A DNA stretch of 6,702 bases from an uncultured Lachnobacterium sp. (GCA_937889225.1 CALAST010000054.1:1-6702), one strand, 5' to 3'. Counted from the stretch's first letter, positions 1-5,955 are shown. Made by a program: numbers and translations. Notes: generated by a model from the sequence alone, not told the origin.

Positions 1-17
1 AGGCTTTTTGAAACCTC

Positions 18-44
18 GAAAACCCAGTGTTTATGCGGGTTTTC
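18..44 (-). terminator. Probable intrinsic terminator of the GMP synthase gene
   Basis: Read on the minus strand, GAAAACCC and GGGTTTTC form a perfect 8-bp stem around a 12-base loop, starting 14 bases after the stop codon of the GMP synthase gene. The stem carries its own A-tract and T-tract, so it may work in both directions and could also end a plus-strand transcript entering from the left. There is no long free T-run after the stem, so the call is moderate. Confidence 0.55.
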
Positions 45-57
45 AGCGTTTTTGGTA

Positions 58-1041
58 TTATTCCCACTCAATTGTAGCAATCGGCTTCGGACTCATATCA
101 AAGCAAACACGGCATACGCCATCTACTTCACTCAAAATACGGTCTGTAATCTTTTTCAGTACTGCCCAATCAATTTCTGGAACTGTACAAACCATTGCAT
201 CTACTGTATTCACAGCACGAATGATAACCGGCCAGTAGTCAAGACGTTTTCCATCTTTCACACCCGTAGATGTAAAATCAGGCACTACAGTAAAGAACTG
301 CCATACTTTCTCTGTCAATCCTGCTATATCAAATTCTTCTCTAAGAATTGCATCTGCTTCTCTTAATGCATGTAAACGGTCTCTGGTGATTGCTCCTAAG
401 CATCTTACACCAAGTCCCGGACCTGGGAATGGCTGACGGTCTACCATGGAAGATGGAAGTCCAAGTGCTTTACCAACTACACGAACTTCGTCTTTATATA
501 ATAATTTAACCGGTTCAACAAGACCTTCAAATTTGAAATCTTCCGGAAGTCCACCAACATTGTGGTGTGCTTTTACTCCATCACTTTCCAGAATATCCGG
601 ATAAATTGTTCCCTGTGCGAGGAAAGAAATACCTTCTAATTTATTGGATTCTTCTTCGAATACACGAACGAATTCTTCACCAATAATTTTACGTTTCTTT
701 TCAGGTTCAGCTACGCCTGCTAATTTATCTAAAAATCTATCTGTAGCGTCAATATAAATAAGGTTTGCATCCATACCATTTCGGAATACTTCAATAACCT
801 CTTCACTTTCACCTTTACGCATTAAACCATGATTTACATGTACACAAACAAGCTGTTTACCAATGGCTTTGATGAGAAGTGCTGCTACTACAGAACTGTC
901 TACACCACCGGATAATGCTAATAATACTTTTTTATCGCCAACCTGTGCACGTACGGCTTCTACCTGTTCTGCAATAAAACTTTCCGCAAGTTCAGGTGTG
1001 GTAATACGTTCCATATTGTCTGGTCTCTTATTTAAATCCAT
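58..1041 (-). CDS. guaA: GMP synthase, stand-alone ATP-pyrophosphatase subunit
   Basis: This is the synthetase half of GMP synthase, which adenylates XMP with ATP and aminates it to GMP in the cytoplasm, the last step of de novo GMP synthesis. Using the ATG at 1041 the protein has 327 residues. Visible are the N-type ATP-PPase P-loop SGGVDSS (44-50), QGTIYPDILES (143-153), the PFPGPGLGVRCLG block (204-216), YWPVIIRAVNTVDAMVC (269-285), and the conserved C-terminal KPIATIEWE. The ATPase and dimerisation domains are therefore complete. Fused bacterial GuaA has about 510-525 residues with an N-terminal class-I glutamine amidotransferase domain. That domain is absent here, and no coding sequence for it lies upstream. 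The enzyme must use free ammonia or a separate glutaminase subunit, as in the two-subunit archaeal GuaAa/GuaAb type. The gene has its own leader and a terminator on each side, so it is probably monocistronic. Family is certain; the two-subunit reading is inference. Confidence 0.95.
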   Translation of the reverse strand: MDLNKRPDNMERITTPELAESFIAEQVEAVRAQVGDKKVLLALSGGVDSSVVAALLIKAIGKQLVCVHVNHGLMRKGESEEVIEVFRNGMDANLIYIDATDRFLDKLAGVAEPEKKRKIIGEEFVRVFEEESNKLEGISFLAQGTIYPDILESDGVKAHHNVGGLPEDFKFEGLVEPVKLLYKDEVRVVGKALGLPSSMVDRQPFPGPGLGVRCLGAITRDRLHALREADAILREEFDIAGLTEKVWQFFTVVPDFTSTGVKDGKRLDYWPVIIRAVNTVDAMVCTVPEIDWAVLKKITDRILSEVDGVCRVCFDMSPKPIATIEWE

Positions 1042-1048
1042 CACAATT

Positions 1049-1054
1049 CCTCCT
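1049..1054 (-). promoter_or_regulatory. Ribosome binding site that decides the GMP synthase start
   Basis: On the minus strand AGGAGG is followed by AATT, then GTG (1044) directly abutting ATG (1041). Spacing is 4 bases to GTG and 7 to ATG. The ATG therefore fits better and is preferred, removing one residue from the longest reading frame. Confidence 0.8.
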
Positions 1055-1295
1055 AAAGAATATCTTGTTTAATTTTTTAATAGAGTAATTATAAATTAAT
1101 CTTTTTCATAAATCAATAGAAAATTATTGTTTCTCAGCGGAAACCAACTTTTAAAAATTTCAAGTTAAAAATATCACTTTTAGGGTATTATACTTTTAAA
1201 AAAACTACACAACTCAAAAAACAGGGCATCAAAGCCAATCTTTTCCCTATTATACCCTTTTAAGTACTGAAGCACAAAAAACATTATCATTTAAC
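1055..1295 (-). other. Leader region of the GMP synthase gene
   Basis: This AT-rich stretch without a gene runs from the MATE terminator to the GMP synthase ribosome site. It holds two TATAAT boxes on the minus strand (1249-1254 and 1187-1192), each inside a similar string, TTAAAAGGGTATAATA and TTAAAAGTATAATA. It also holds weak hairpins, including GTTTC/GAAAC near 1126-1143. I looked for a purine, PRPP or guanidine riboswitch core and did not recognise one. If transcription starts at the upstream box, the untranslated leader is about 200 bases long. Confidence 0.5.
1249..1277 (-). promoter_or_regulatory. Candidate promoter for the GMP synthase gene
   Basis: On the minus strand a TTGTGC -35-like hexamer (1277-1272) is followed after 17 bases by a perfect TATAAT (1254-1249). 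It lies just downstream of the MATE terminator and in the right orientation. The -35 box is weak (only TTG matches). A second TATAAT at 1192-1187 lacks a good -35 at normal spacing. Confidence 0.4.
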
Positions 1296-1296
1296 A

Positions 1297-1337
1297 TAAA
1301 ATGGGCATAGATTTGGATTTTCACCATTCTATGCCCC
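1297..1337 (-). terminator. Intrinsic terminator of the MATE transporter gene
   Basis: On the minus strand GGGCATAGA pairs perfectly with TCTATGCCC (9 bp, + coordinates 1303-1311 with 1328-1336), followed by A and TTTT. It lies about 65 bases after the MATE stop codon, and nothing else is between them. Its sequence, including the AAAATC in the loop, closely resembles the terminator at 4679-4718. Confidence 0.8.
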
Positions 1338-1400
1338 ACACTTTTCTATATTTTATACTAAAAATATATCCCTTCTATTTTTATTTAATTCAACTCTAAA

Positions 1401-2798
1401 TTAAGAAATATCTCTTAATTTTTCGTTTTCTACTTTCTGTTTTTCCAACTTATTGAACAAGTTCACAATGACACTTACTGCTGCAATCGCCAAAATAAAT
1501 TCTGCGATAAACTGTGAATAAGAAAGACCATATAATGGGAAGAAATGGTCTAAAATAAAGATTGCCGGAATCTCAAGCAATACTTTACGTGCAATTGCAA
1601 AGAACAATGCATACGTTCCAAGTCCCGTAGACTGGAAAACACCAACAGAAATAAAATCTACACAAAGGAATGGCAAACCAATACAGAATCCACGAAGCAG
1701 TTTTGTACCAATTTCCACAACTGCCGGATTATCCATAAATGCACCTATCAATACGTTTGCACCAAAATAGTAGCCTGCTACAATCACAAATACTGCACCA
1801 ATGGCAATCTTAATCGCAAACATATATGCATCTTTCATACGTTTGTAATTTTTACTTGCATAGTTATAACTAATCAGCGGCATGATACCCTGTGATGCAC
1901 CCAGCACCATCTGAAGCGGAATCATATTAATTTTCTGGGCAATGCCCATTGCGGCAATCGGGTCTGCTCCATAGGATGCCATTTTGCTGGTCAAAATAGA
2001 AGTTCCGATTACATTTAATAAATTTTGAATACATGCCGGAACACCAACAGCAAAAATACCCCCAATTACCTGCTTTTCAAACGTAAGATATTTGGGATTA
2101 ATGCTCACTAATGTTGTTTTTCTCTTCTTATATAATAAAATAAGGAAGTAACCACATGCTACCATATTTGAAATAAAGGTTGCACAACCTGCCCCGGCTG
2201 CTCCCATATTAAGGCCCCACGGAAGAATGAAAATCGGGTCAAGGATAATATTTAAAATACATCCACTCATTGTTCCAATGCTTGCATGAAGTGCTGCTCC
2301 TTCCGAACGCACCAAAAAGCCCATCACTACATTTAAAATAGCCGGTGCCGAACCACAAGTTACGGTCCAGAACATATAGTTAGATGTCGCATCAAATGTA
2401 GAGGCATCTGCTCCAAGCGTATGTAATAACGGAGTTTTAATAAGGGTACATAAAATAGAGAAGAAAATACCGCAAACCAAAGCTCCCCAGAATGCAAATG
2501 CGGAACTTTTATATACGGTTTCGTTATCCCTTCGTCCCATTGCACGACTCATCATGCTGGATGCACCAACACCAAACAAATTATTTACTGCATTAAATGC
2601 AAGAAGAATCGGTGCGGCAATCGTTACGCCTGCCGTTTGAATCGGGTCATTTAGCATACCTACAAAAAAGGTATCTGCAAGGCTGTAAACAATGGTAACC
2701 AATGAACCAATAATCATTGGTACGGACAACTGTGCGACCGCCTTTGGAATTGGCATAGTTTCAAATAGTTCTGTTCTACTGTTTACTTCAGATGACAT
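1401..2798 (-). CDS. MATE family efflux transporter (MepA/NorM-like)
   Basis: A complete 465-residue inner-membrane protein of the multidrug and toxic compound extrusion family. Such proteins export cationic drugs or metabolites in exchange for Na+ or H+. Length matches the usual 440-470, and hydrophobic stretches run throughout, consistent with 12 helices in two lobes. N-lobe features are LVTIVYSLADTFFVGML (33-49), the SRAMGRRD loop (84-91), and SEGAALHASIG (165-175) followed by LNIILDPIFI (182-191). The C-lobe repeats the pattern from GVPACIQNLLNVIG (252-265), with QGIMPLISYNYASKNYKRM (303-321) and FQSTGLG (388-394). The C-terminus (448-465) is short, charged and probably cytoplasmic. The ATG at 2798 has AGGAAAGG 10 bases upstream (2809-2816). 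The gene has its own strong promoter and a terminator, so it is likely transcribed alone. The substrate cannot be predicted, and no TetR/MarR regulator gene is adjacent within the window. Confidence 0.94.
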   Translation of the reverse strand: MSSEVNSRTELFETMPIPKAVAQLSVPMIIGSLVTIVYSLADTFFVGMLNDPIQTAGVTIAAPILLAFNAVNNLFGVGASSMMSRAMGRRDNETVYKSSAFAFWGALVCGIFFSILCTLIKTPLLHTLGADASTFDATSNYMFWTVTCGSAPAILNVVMGFLVRSEGAALHASIGTMSGCILNIILDPIFILPWGLNMGAAGAGCATFISNMVACGYFLILLYKKRKTTLVSINPKYLTFEKQVIGGIFAVGVPACIQNLLNVIGTSILTSKMASYGADPIAAMGIAQKINMIPLQMVLGASQGIMPLISYNYASKNYKRMKDAYMFAIKIAIGAVFVIVAGYYFGANVLIGAFMDNPAVVEIGTKLLRGFCIGLPFLCVDFISVGVFQSTGLGTYALFFAIARKVLLEIPAIFILDHFFPLYGLSYSQFIAEFILAIAAVSVIVNLFNKLEKQKVENEKLRDIS

Positions 2799-2843
2799 AT
2801 GTTTGTTTCCTTTCCTTATAAAAATAGTTTTTTTTACAATTTA

Positions 2844-2872
2844 ATCATAGTCTCCTTTTAAAAAAATGTCAA
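2844..2872 (-). promoter_or_regulatory. Strong sigma-A-type promoter of the MATE gene
   Basis: On the minus strand a consensus TTGACA (2872-2867) and TATGAT (2849-2844) are separated by exactly 17 bases. The ATG lies about 45 bases further on, giving a leader of roughly 40 bases with the AGGAAAGG ribosome site inside it. This is the best promoter in the window. Confidence 0.85.
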
Positions 2873-2932
2873 TTGCATTCACTTTTGTTGCTTTCTCCCT
2901 TATATTTGGCTTGCTTTACGTGTTCTCTCCAC

Positions 2933-2954
2933 GCCAATCAGCGTAGTGATTGGC
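2933..2954. repeat. Perfect inverted repeat (hairpin)
   Basis: GCCAATCA and TGATTGGC form an 8-bp stem around the hexaloop GCGTAG. No T-run follows on either strand, so it is unlikely to be an intrinsic terminator. It is upstream of the MATE promoter and about 480 bases ahead of the CofE-like gene. It could be an operator-like site or the tip of a larger structure. Confidence 0.6.
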
Positions 2955-3245
2955 ATGGGTCTGAAAAGTAACTTTCCAAAAAATCACATTTTTTCTTGCA
3001 GTATCGTCCATGAAATTGTATAATAAATAATGTATTTTAGGATAATTTCCTAAGATAACTCCAAATAAAAAGAAGGTTGATGAATGGTTTAAAAGCGATA
3101 AATTAAGCAAATTTTTTAACCCCTCAATCATGAGGTCATTACTTCAAATAGCAGTTCATAAGATATCACAAAAATTGCTATTGTAAAAAGCAAAAACCAA
3201 GCAACACACCGGGTGAATTGAAAAGAAAGGAGTAAGTTACTGGTA

Positions 3246-3277
3246 TTATAATTTTATCATATAAAAGATAATTATAA
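3246..3277. repeat. AT-rich inverted repeat
   Basis: TTATAAT (3246-3252) pairs with ATTATAA (3271-3277), and TATC (3255-3258) pairs with GATA (3267-3270), leaving a two-base bulge. The arms contain TATAAT on the plus strand at 3247-3252 and 3273-3278, but neither has a good -35 box at 17 bases. AT-rich DNA readily forms such repeats, so function is uncertain. Confidence 0.45.
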
Positions 3278-3340
3278 TATGTACCCATACGTTAGTGGGG
3301 AATTTACGCCTATGGAGTATCACACCCATGCGAATAGTAT

Positions 3341-3354
3341 GAGAATATATTCTC
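3341..3354. repeat. Perfect 14-base palindrome, possible operator
   Basis: GAGAATATATTCTC reads the same on both strands and sits 80 bases before the CofE-like start codon. Perfect palindromes of this size often bind dimeric repressors. No known operator consensus is recognised and no regulator gene is adjacent, so this is only a candidate site. Confidence 0.35.
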
Positions 3355-3397
3355 TATGAAAGCAGATACGATGAAATAGGAATGAAACATAAAAATT

Positions 3398-3403
3398 TAT
3401 AAT
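3398..3403 (+). promoter_or_regulatory. Possible -10 box ahead of the CofE-like gene
   Basis: A perfect TATAAT lies about 30 bases before the start codon. The bases at the -35 position (AATAGG) do not resemble TTGACA. The run of A and T here makes a chance match likely. If real, the leader would be only about 24 bases long and would lack a purine-rich ribosome site. Confidence 0.25.
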
Positions 3404-3433
3404 TTTTTATAAGTTTTCAGTAACGATAAAACA

Positions 3434-4627
3434 ATGGAAAGAAAAGTAGGTACTATTTCAAGAGGAATTCGTTGTCCAATTATCCGTGAAGGAGATAATC
3501 TTGTTGATATTGCAGTTACAAGTGTATTAGAGGCTGCTGAAAGTGAAGGTTTTACACTTAGAGACAGAGACGTCATCGCTTTAACAGAATCTATCGTTGC
3601 AAGAGCTCAGGGTAATTATGCATCTGTACAGAATATCGCAGACGACGTTCGTGCAAAACTTGGCGGTGAAACCGTTGGTGTTATTTTCCCGATTCTCTCC
3701 CGTAACCGTTTTGCAATTAACTTAAAGGGTATTGCTATGGGTGCAAAGAAAGTTGTGCTTATGTTAAGCTACCCAAGTGACGAAGTAGGTAACGCACTTT
3801 TAACATATGACCAGCTGGATGACGCAGGCATCAATCCTTATTCTGATGTTTTAACATTAGAAAAATATCGCGAATTATTTGGCGAAAACAAACATGAATT
3901 TACAGGTGTTGACTATGTAGATTACTACGCTTCTATCGTAAAAGAAGCAGGTGCTGAAGTAGAAGTTATTTTTGCAAATCAGGCAAAAACCATTTTAAAT
4001 TACACAGACTGTGTTATCAACTGCGATATCCACACTCGTGTAAGAACCAAACGTATCCTTCGTGAAAATGGAGCAAAAGTTGTTTGCGGTCTTGATGACA
4101 TCCTTACAAGCTCTGTAAACGGAAGCGGTTTCAATGAAAAATATGGTCTTCTTGGTTCTAATAAATCCACCGAAGACAAAATCAAATTATTCCCACAGGA
4201 ATGTAAAGACCTTGTTGTAGCAATTCAAGAAAGCATCTTAGAAAAAACAGGTAAACACGTAGAAGTTATGGTTTACGGTGATGGTGCATTTAAAGACCCA
4301 CAGGGTAAAATTTGGGAATTAGCTGACCCTGTTGTATCTCCAGCCTTTACAGATGGCTTAAAGGGAACACCAAACGAATTAAAATTAAAATATCTTGCAG
4401 ACAATGATTTTGCGAACCTCAGCGGTGCTGAATTAAAAGAAGCTATCTCCAAGAGTATCAAAGAAAAAGATGACAACCTTGTAGGAAATATGGCATCTCA
4501 GGGAACAACGCCTAGACAGTTAACTGACTTAATTGGTTCTTTATGTGACCTTACAAGCGGTTCCGGTGATAAAGGTACACCAATTATCTTAATTCAGGGT
4601 TACTTTGATAACTATACGAATGATTAA
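3434..4627 (+). CDS. CofE-like protein, F420-0:gamma-glutamyl ligase family
   Basis: A 397-residue, soluble, probably cytoplasmic protein of the coenzyme F420-0:L-glutamate ligase family (CofE, COG1478). In methanogens and actinobacteria these enzymes add glutamate to F420 by a GTP-dependent amide ligation. Family signs are the N-terminal start RGIRCPIIREGDNL (10-23), DVIALTESIVARAQGNY (46-62) matching the usual 'ITxKIVSxAEG' motif, SRNRFAINLKGIAMGAKKVVL (89-109), the segment TDCVINCDIHTRVRTKRIL (191-209), and VYGDGAFKDPQGKIWELADPVVSP (280-303). Archaeal CofE has about 250 residues. This longer form has an extra C-terminal part (about 310-397) with a charged helix and a Ser/Thr/Gly-rich QGTTPRQLTDLIGSL segment. 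No start lies upstream in frame before a stop at 3410-3412. No clear ribosome site precedes ATG 3434, which is odd for an otherwise well-formed gene. F420 synthesis is not expected in this lineage, so the substrate is unknown. A chlamydial COG1478 protein has been reported to replace folylpolyglutamate synthase, which is one alternative. Confidence 0.82.
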   Translation: MERKVGTISRGIRCPIIREGDNLVDIAVTSVLEAAESEGFTLRDRDVIALTESIVARAQGNYASVQNIADDVRAKLGGETVGVIFPILSRNRFAINLKGIAMGAKKVVLMLSYPSDEVGNALLTYDQLDDAGINPYSDVLTLEKYRELFGENKHEFTGVDYVDYYASIVKEAGAEVEVIFANQAKTILNYTDCVINCDIHTRVRTKRILRENGAKVVCGLDDILTSSVNGSGFNEKYGLLGSNKSTEDKIKLFPQECKDLVVAIQESILEKTGKHVEVMVYGDGAFKDPQGKIWELADPVVSPAFTDGLKGTPNELKLKYLADNDFANLSGAELKEAISKSIKEKDDNLVGNMASQGTTPRQLTDLIGSLCDLTSGSGDKGTPIILIQGYFDNYTND

Positions 4628-4678
4628 TTCCTTTAATCATTGAACAATCAGATTCATACTTTGAAAAATACCAATAGT

Positions 4679-4718
4679 AGAGCATAGAACCGGGAAAATC
4701 TGATTCTATGCTCTTTTT
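4679..4718 (+). terminator. Strong intrinsic terminator of the CofE-like gene
   Basis: AGAGCATAGAA (4679-4689) pairs perfectly over 11 bp with TTCTATGCTCT (4704-4714), followed by a T-run to 4718. The 14-base loop contains AAAATCTGA, which is also complementary to AATCAGATT at 4646-4654. The element begins 52 bases after the stop codon. Confidence 0.92.
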
Positions 4719-4760
4719 ATACGGGTATTTGTAATTTAAGAACTAACAAAATATTCAAAG

Positions 4761-4788
4761 TTAAGAAAGAACCATAAACACTTATAAT
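4761..4788 (+). promoter_or_regulatory. Candidate promoter of the membrane-protein gene
   Basis: TTAAGA (4761-4766) and a perfect TATAAT (4783-4788) are 16 bases apart, between the terminator and the start of the next gene. Transcription would begin near 4795 and give a leader of about 35 bases. The -35 box is weak. Confidence 0.5.
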
Positions 4789-4828
4789 ATGCTCCTTTTA
4801 TTTTATTATGTCGAAAGGAAAATTACCT

Positions 4829-5812
4829 ATGAAAAAGATATTTCATTTTATAAAAAACAACTTCCTTGCACTTTTTTTCAGTACTTTATTATTATGGATA
4901 CTAAGTGTGAATATTATGGAACAGTTTGTATGGGAAACAAGACTAGCTTACCATATGAATAGCGTACCTATTTTCTTTTATATGATTCTGTTTCTGATTC
5001 TACCGTTTACTCTTATAGAAAAAATCTACAAAGATAAATTTACGGAAGAAGAAACTCCCTATCGACAAAAATGCACTTCCCCAACAGATGTGGGCAAAAT
5101 TCTTTTGGGCGGAATATTAAAATTGGCACTTATCATCGTACTGCCTTTTGCCATTTTGATTTTAAGTAGTTTTCTTTGTACCATAGTTTTAGAAGATGCA
5201 ATTCCTATGGAAAATCCTTATATTTTATATAGTCATTTTCAATACCTGCCTCTTTTCTCAGGAATCGGACTTTTACTTATGTTTATTTGGCTCTTTTCTA
5301 AAAAGGGACTTGTGATACGTGATTATTCCGAACATGCAAAGACGGATTTTTTTACATCGGGAGAAAAAGCTCATCTTCCATTTTCCATAAAATGCCGTAT
5401 TGCTCTCATTAGTACATTGGTCTTTCTTTTTACTTTATTTATCCCAGTTTGCTCCTACGACTGCATTACGGAAACCGGTGTCATCCGCCATTGTTTCTTT
5501 TATGATAAAACCTACACTTGGGAAGATGCCGCATATTATTCCTTGCGTTCTATTGATAAGGGTACGTTAGCCCTTGTGATTGAAATGAAGGATAGTCATA
5601 TGGTTTTCTGGGATAGCTGTCTTTCTGACAATCTGCCGGAAGATGTATATCCAAATCATTTTTATGACTTTTCCGTACATTTAGCAGAAACTTTACATGA
5701 ACAGGGTGTTCCATTTCAGATGAAGTATTGGGATAAATTCTACGAAAATTTAGAATTTGAACAGGATATGCAATATGCACTTAAGATAAAGCAGATTTCG
5801 GAGGGAAATTAA
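4829..5812 (+). CDS. Unrecognised five-helix membrane protein
   Basis: I do not recognise a named family. The start at ATG 4829 is preferred over the in-frame ATG at 4808 because AAAGGA (4814-4819) sits 9 bases before it, while 4808 has no ribosome site. The protein then has 327 residues and begins MKKIFHFIKNN. Five hydrophobic segments are visible, at about 11-29, 45-63, 92-120, 139-157 and 190-209. Positive charges put the N-terminus and the loops 64-91 and 158-189 inside. The 118-residue C-terminal domain (210-327) would then be extracytoplasmic. It starts CSYDCITETGVIRHCFFYDKTYTWEDAAYY, a beta-rich pattern loosely like membrane-anchored PH-like domains of Firmicutes, with Cys at 208, 212 and 222. 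No signal-peptide cleavage site, catalytic motif or transport motif is seen. It lies between two terminator-like elements and is likely monocistronic. Base composition is like its neighbours. Confidence 0.8.
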   Translation: MKKIFHFIKNNFLALFFSTLLLWILSVNIMEQFVWETRLAYHMNSVPIFFYMILFLILPFTLIEKIYKDKFTEEETPYRQKCTSPTDVGKILLGGILKLALIIVLPFAILILSSFLCTIVLEDAIPMENPYILYSHFQYLPLFSGIGLLLMFIWLFSKKGLVIRDYSEHAKTDFFTSGEKAHLPFSIKCRIALISTLVFLFTLFIPVCSYDCITETGVIRHCFFYDKTYTWEDAAYYSLRSIDKGTLALVIEMKDSHMVFWDSCLSDNLPEDVYPNHFYDFSVHLAETLHEQGVPFQMKYWDKFYENLEFEQDMQYALKIKQISEGN

Positions 5813-5817
5813 TTTCC
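5804..5817. repeat. Palindrome across the stop codon
   Basis: GGAAATTAATTTCC is a perfect 14-base palindrome that includes the TAA stop at 5810-5812. No T-run follows, so it is not a typical terminator. A comparable AT-rich inverted repeat spans the stop codon of the CofE-like gene (ATGATTAA 4620-4627 with TTAATCAT 4633-4640). Confidence 0.4.
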
Positions 5818-5878
5818 AATCTTTCCAAATAAGATTTCTCATAAATGAAAGAATATGTAATTTAACTAAATCAAGAAA

Positions 5879-5950
5879 GTCCCCCACTTCAAGTACGTAG
5901 AGAACTAAGTGGTGGGTAGGGGACATTGCCTCGTGGCATACGTCCCCTTT
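5879..5950 (+). mobile_element. GC-rich double hairpin, IS200/IS605-end-like remnant
   Basis: In otherwise AT-rich DNA, two adjacent hairpins appear. The first pairs CCC+CCACTT (5881-5889) with AAGTGG+GGG (5907-5916, one bulged T). The second pairs GGGGAC (5919-5924) with GTCCCC (5942-5947) and, inside, TGCC with GGCA around a TCGT loop, followed by TTTAT. A third copy, GTCCCC at 5879-5884, can also pair with the same GGGGAC, so two folds compete. The CCCCCACTT...AAGTGGTGGGTAG pattern resembles, from memory, right ends and associated RNAs of clostridial IS200/IS605 elements. No tnpA or tnpB sequence is present, so it would be a solitary end. It may instead be a terminator of the membrane-protein gene or part of the purC leader. 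Confidence 0.4.
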
Positions 5951-5955
5951 ATAAT
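5926..5955 (+). promoter_or_regulatory. Possible promoter reading toward purC
   Basis: TTGCCT (5926-5931) and TATAAT (5950-5955) are 18 bases apart, in the direction of purC. The -35 bases lie inside the second hairpin of the structured element. If used, the purC leader would be nearly 200 bases long and would include the hairpin at 6077-6104. Evidence is limited to the two hexamers. Confidence 0.3.

Larger units (their letters stand above)
2873..3433. other. Long intergenic region with hairpins, no convincing gene
   Basis: About 560 bases separate the divergent MATE promoter and the CofE-like gene. Contents seen: a perfect hairpin at 2933-2954, CCTCA-ATCA-TGAGG at 3122-3135, AATAGCA/TGCTATT at 3147-3153 and 3176-3182, an AT-rich hairpin at 3246-3277, CCATA/TATGG around 3285-3315, and a 14-base palindrome at 3341-3354. 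An AAAGGAG string near 3227-3232 has no start codon at a usable distance. No riboswitch class or T-box core was recognised. Reading frames here are short and lack ribosome sites. The region could be an untranslated leader, the remains of a small mobile element, or both. Confidence 0.6.

Noticed and set aside
863..1072. Plus-strand reading frame of 69 codons
   Set aside because: It lies almost entirely opposite the well-conserved P-loop region of the GMP synthase gene and has no ribosome site or recognisable protein content.
1045..1300. Purine riboswitch upstream of the GMP synthase gene
   Set aside because: The expected conserved three-way-junction strings of the guanine/adenine aptamer are not visible on the minus strand; the leader is AT-rich with only weak stems.
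2916..3131. Minus-strand reading frame of 71 codons in the intergenic region
   Set aside because: No ribosome site precedes its start, its composition is typical of AT-rich non-coding DNA, and it runs through the perfect hairpin at 2933-2954. It cannot be excluded entirely.
3184..3433. Known riboswitch or T-box ahead of the CofE-like gene
   Set aside because: The core sequences I know for T-box, THF, ZTP, SAM, cobalamin, ydaO and c-di-GMP classes were looked for and not found. A partial GGGTGAATTG string alone is not enough.
4808..4828. Seven extra N-terminal codons of the membrane protein (start at 4808)
   Set aside because: ATG 4808 has no ribosome site, while ATG 4829 has AAAGGA at ideal spacing and begins with a typical MKK start before the first helix.
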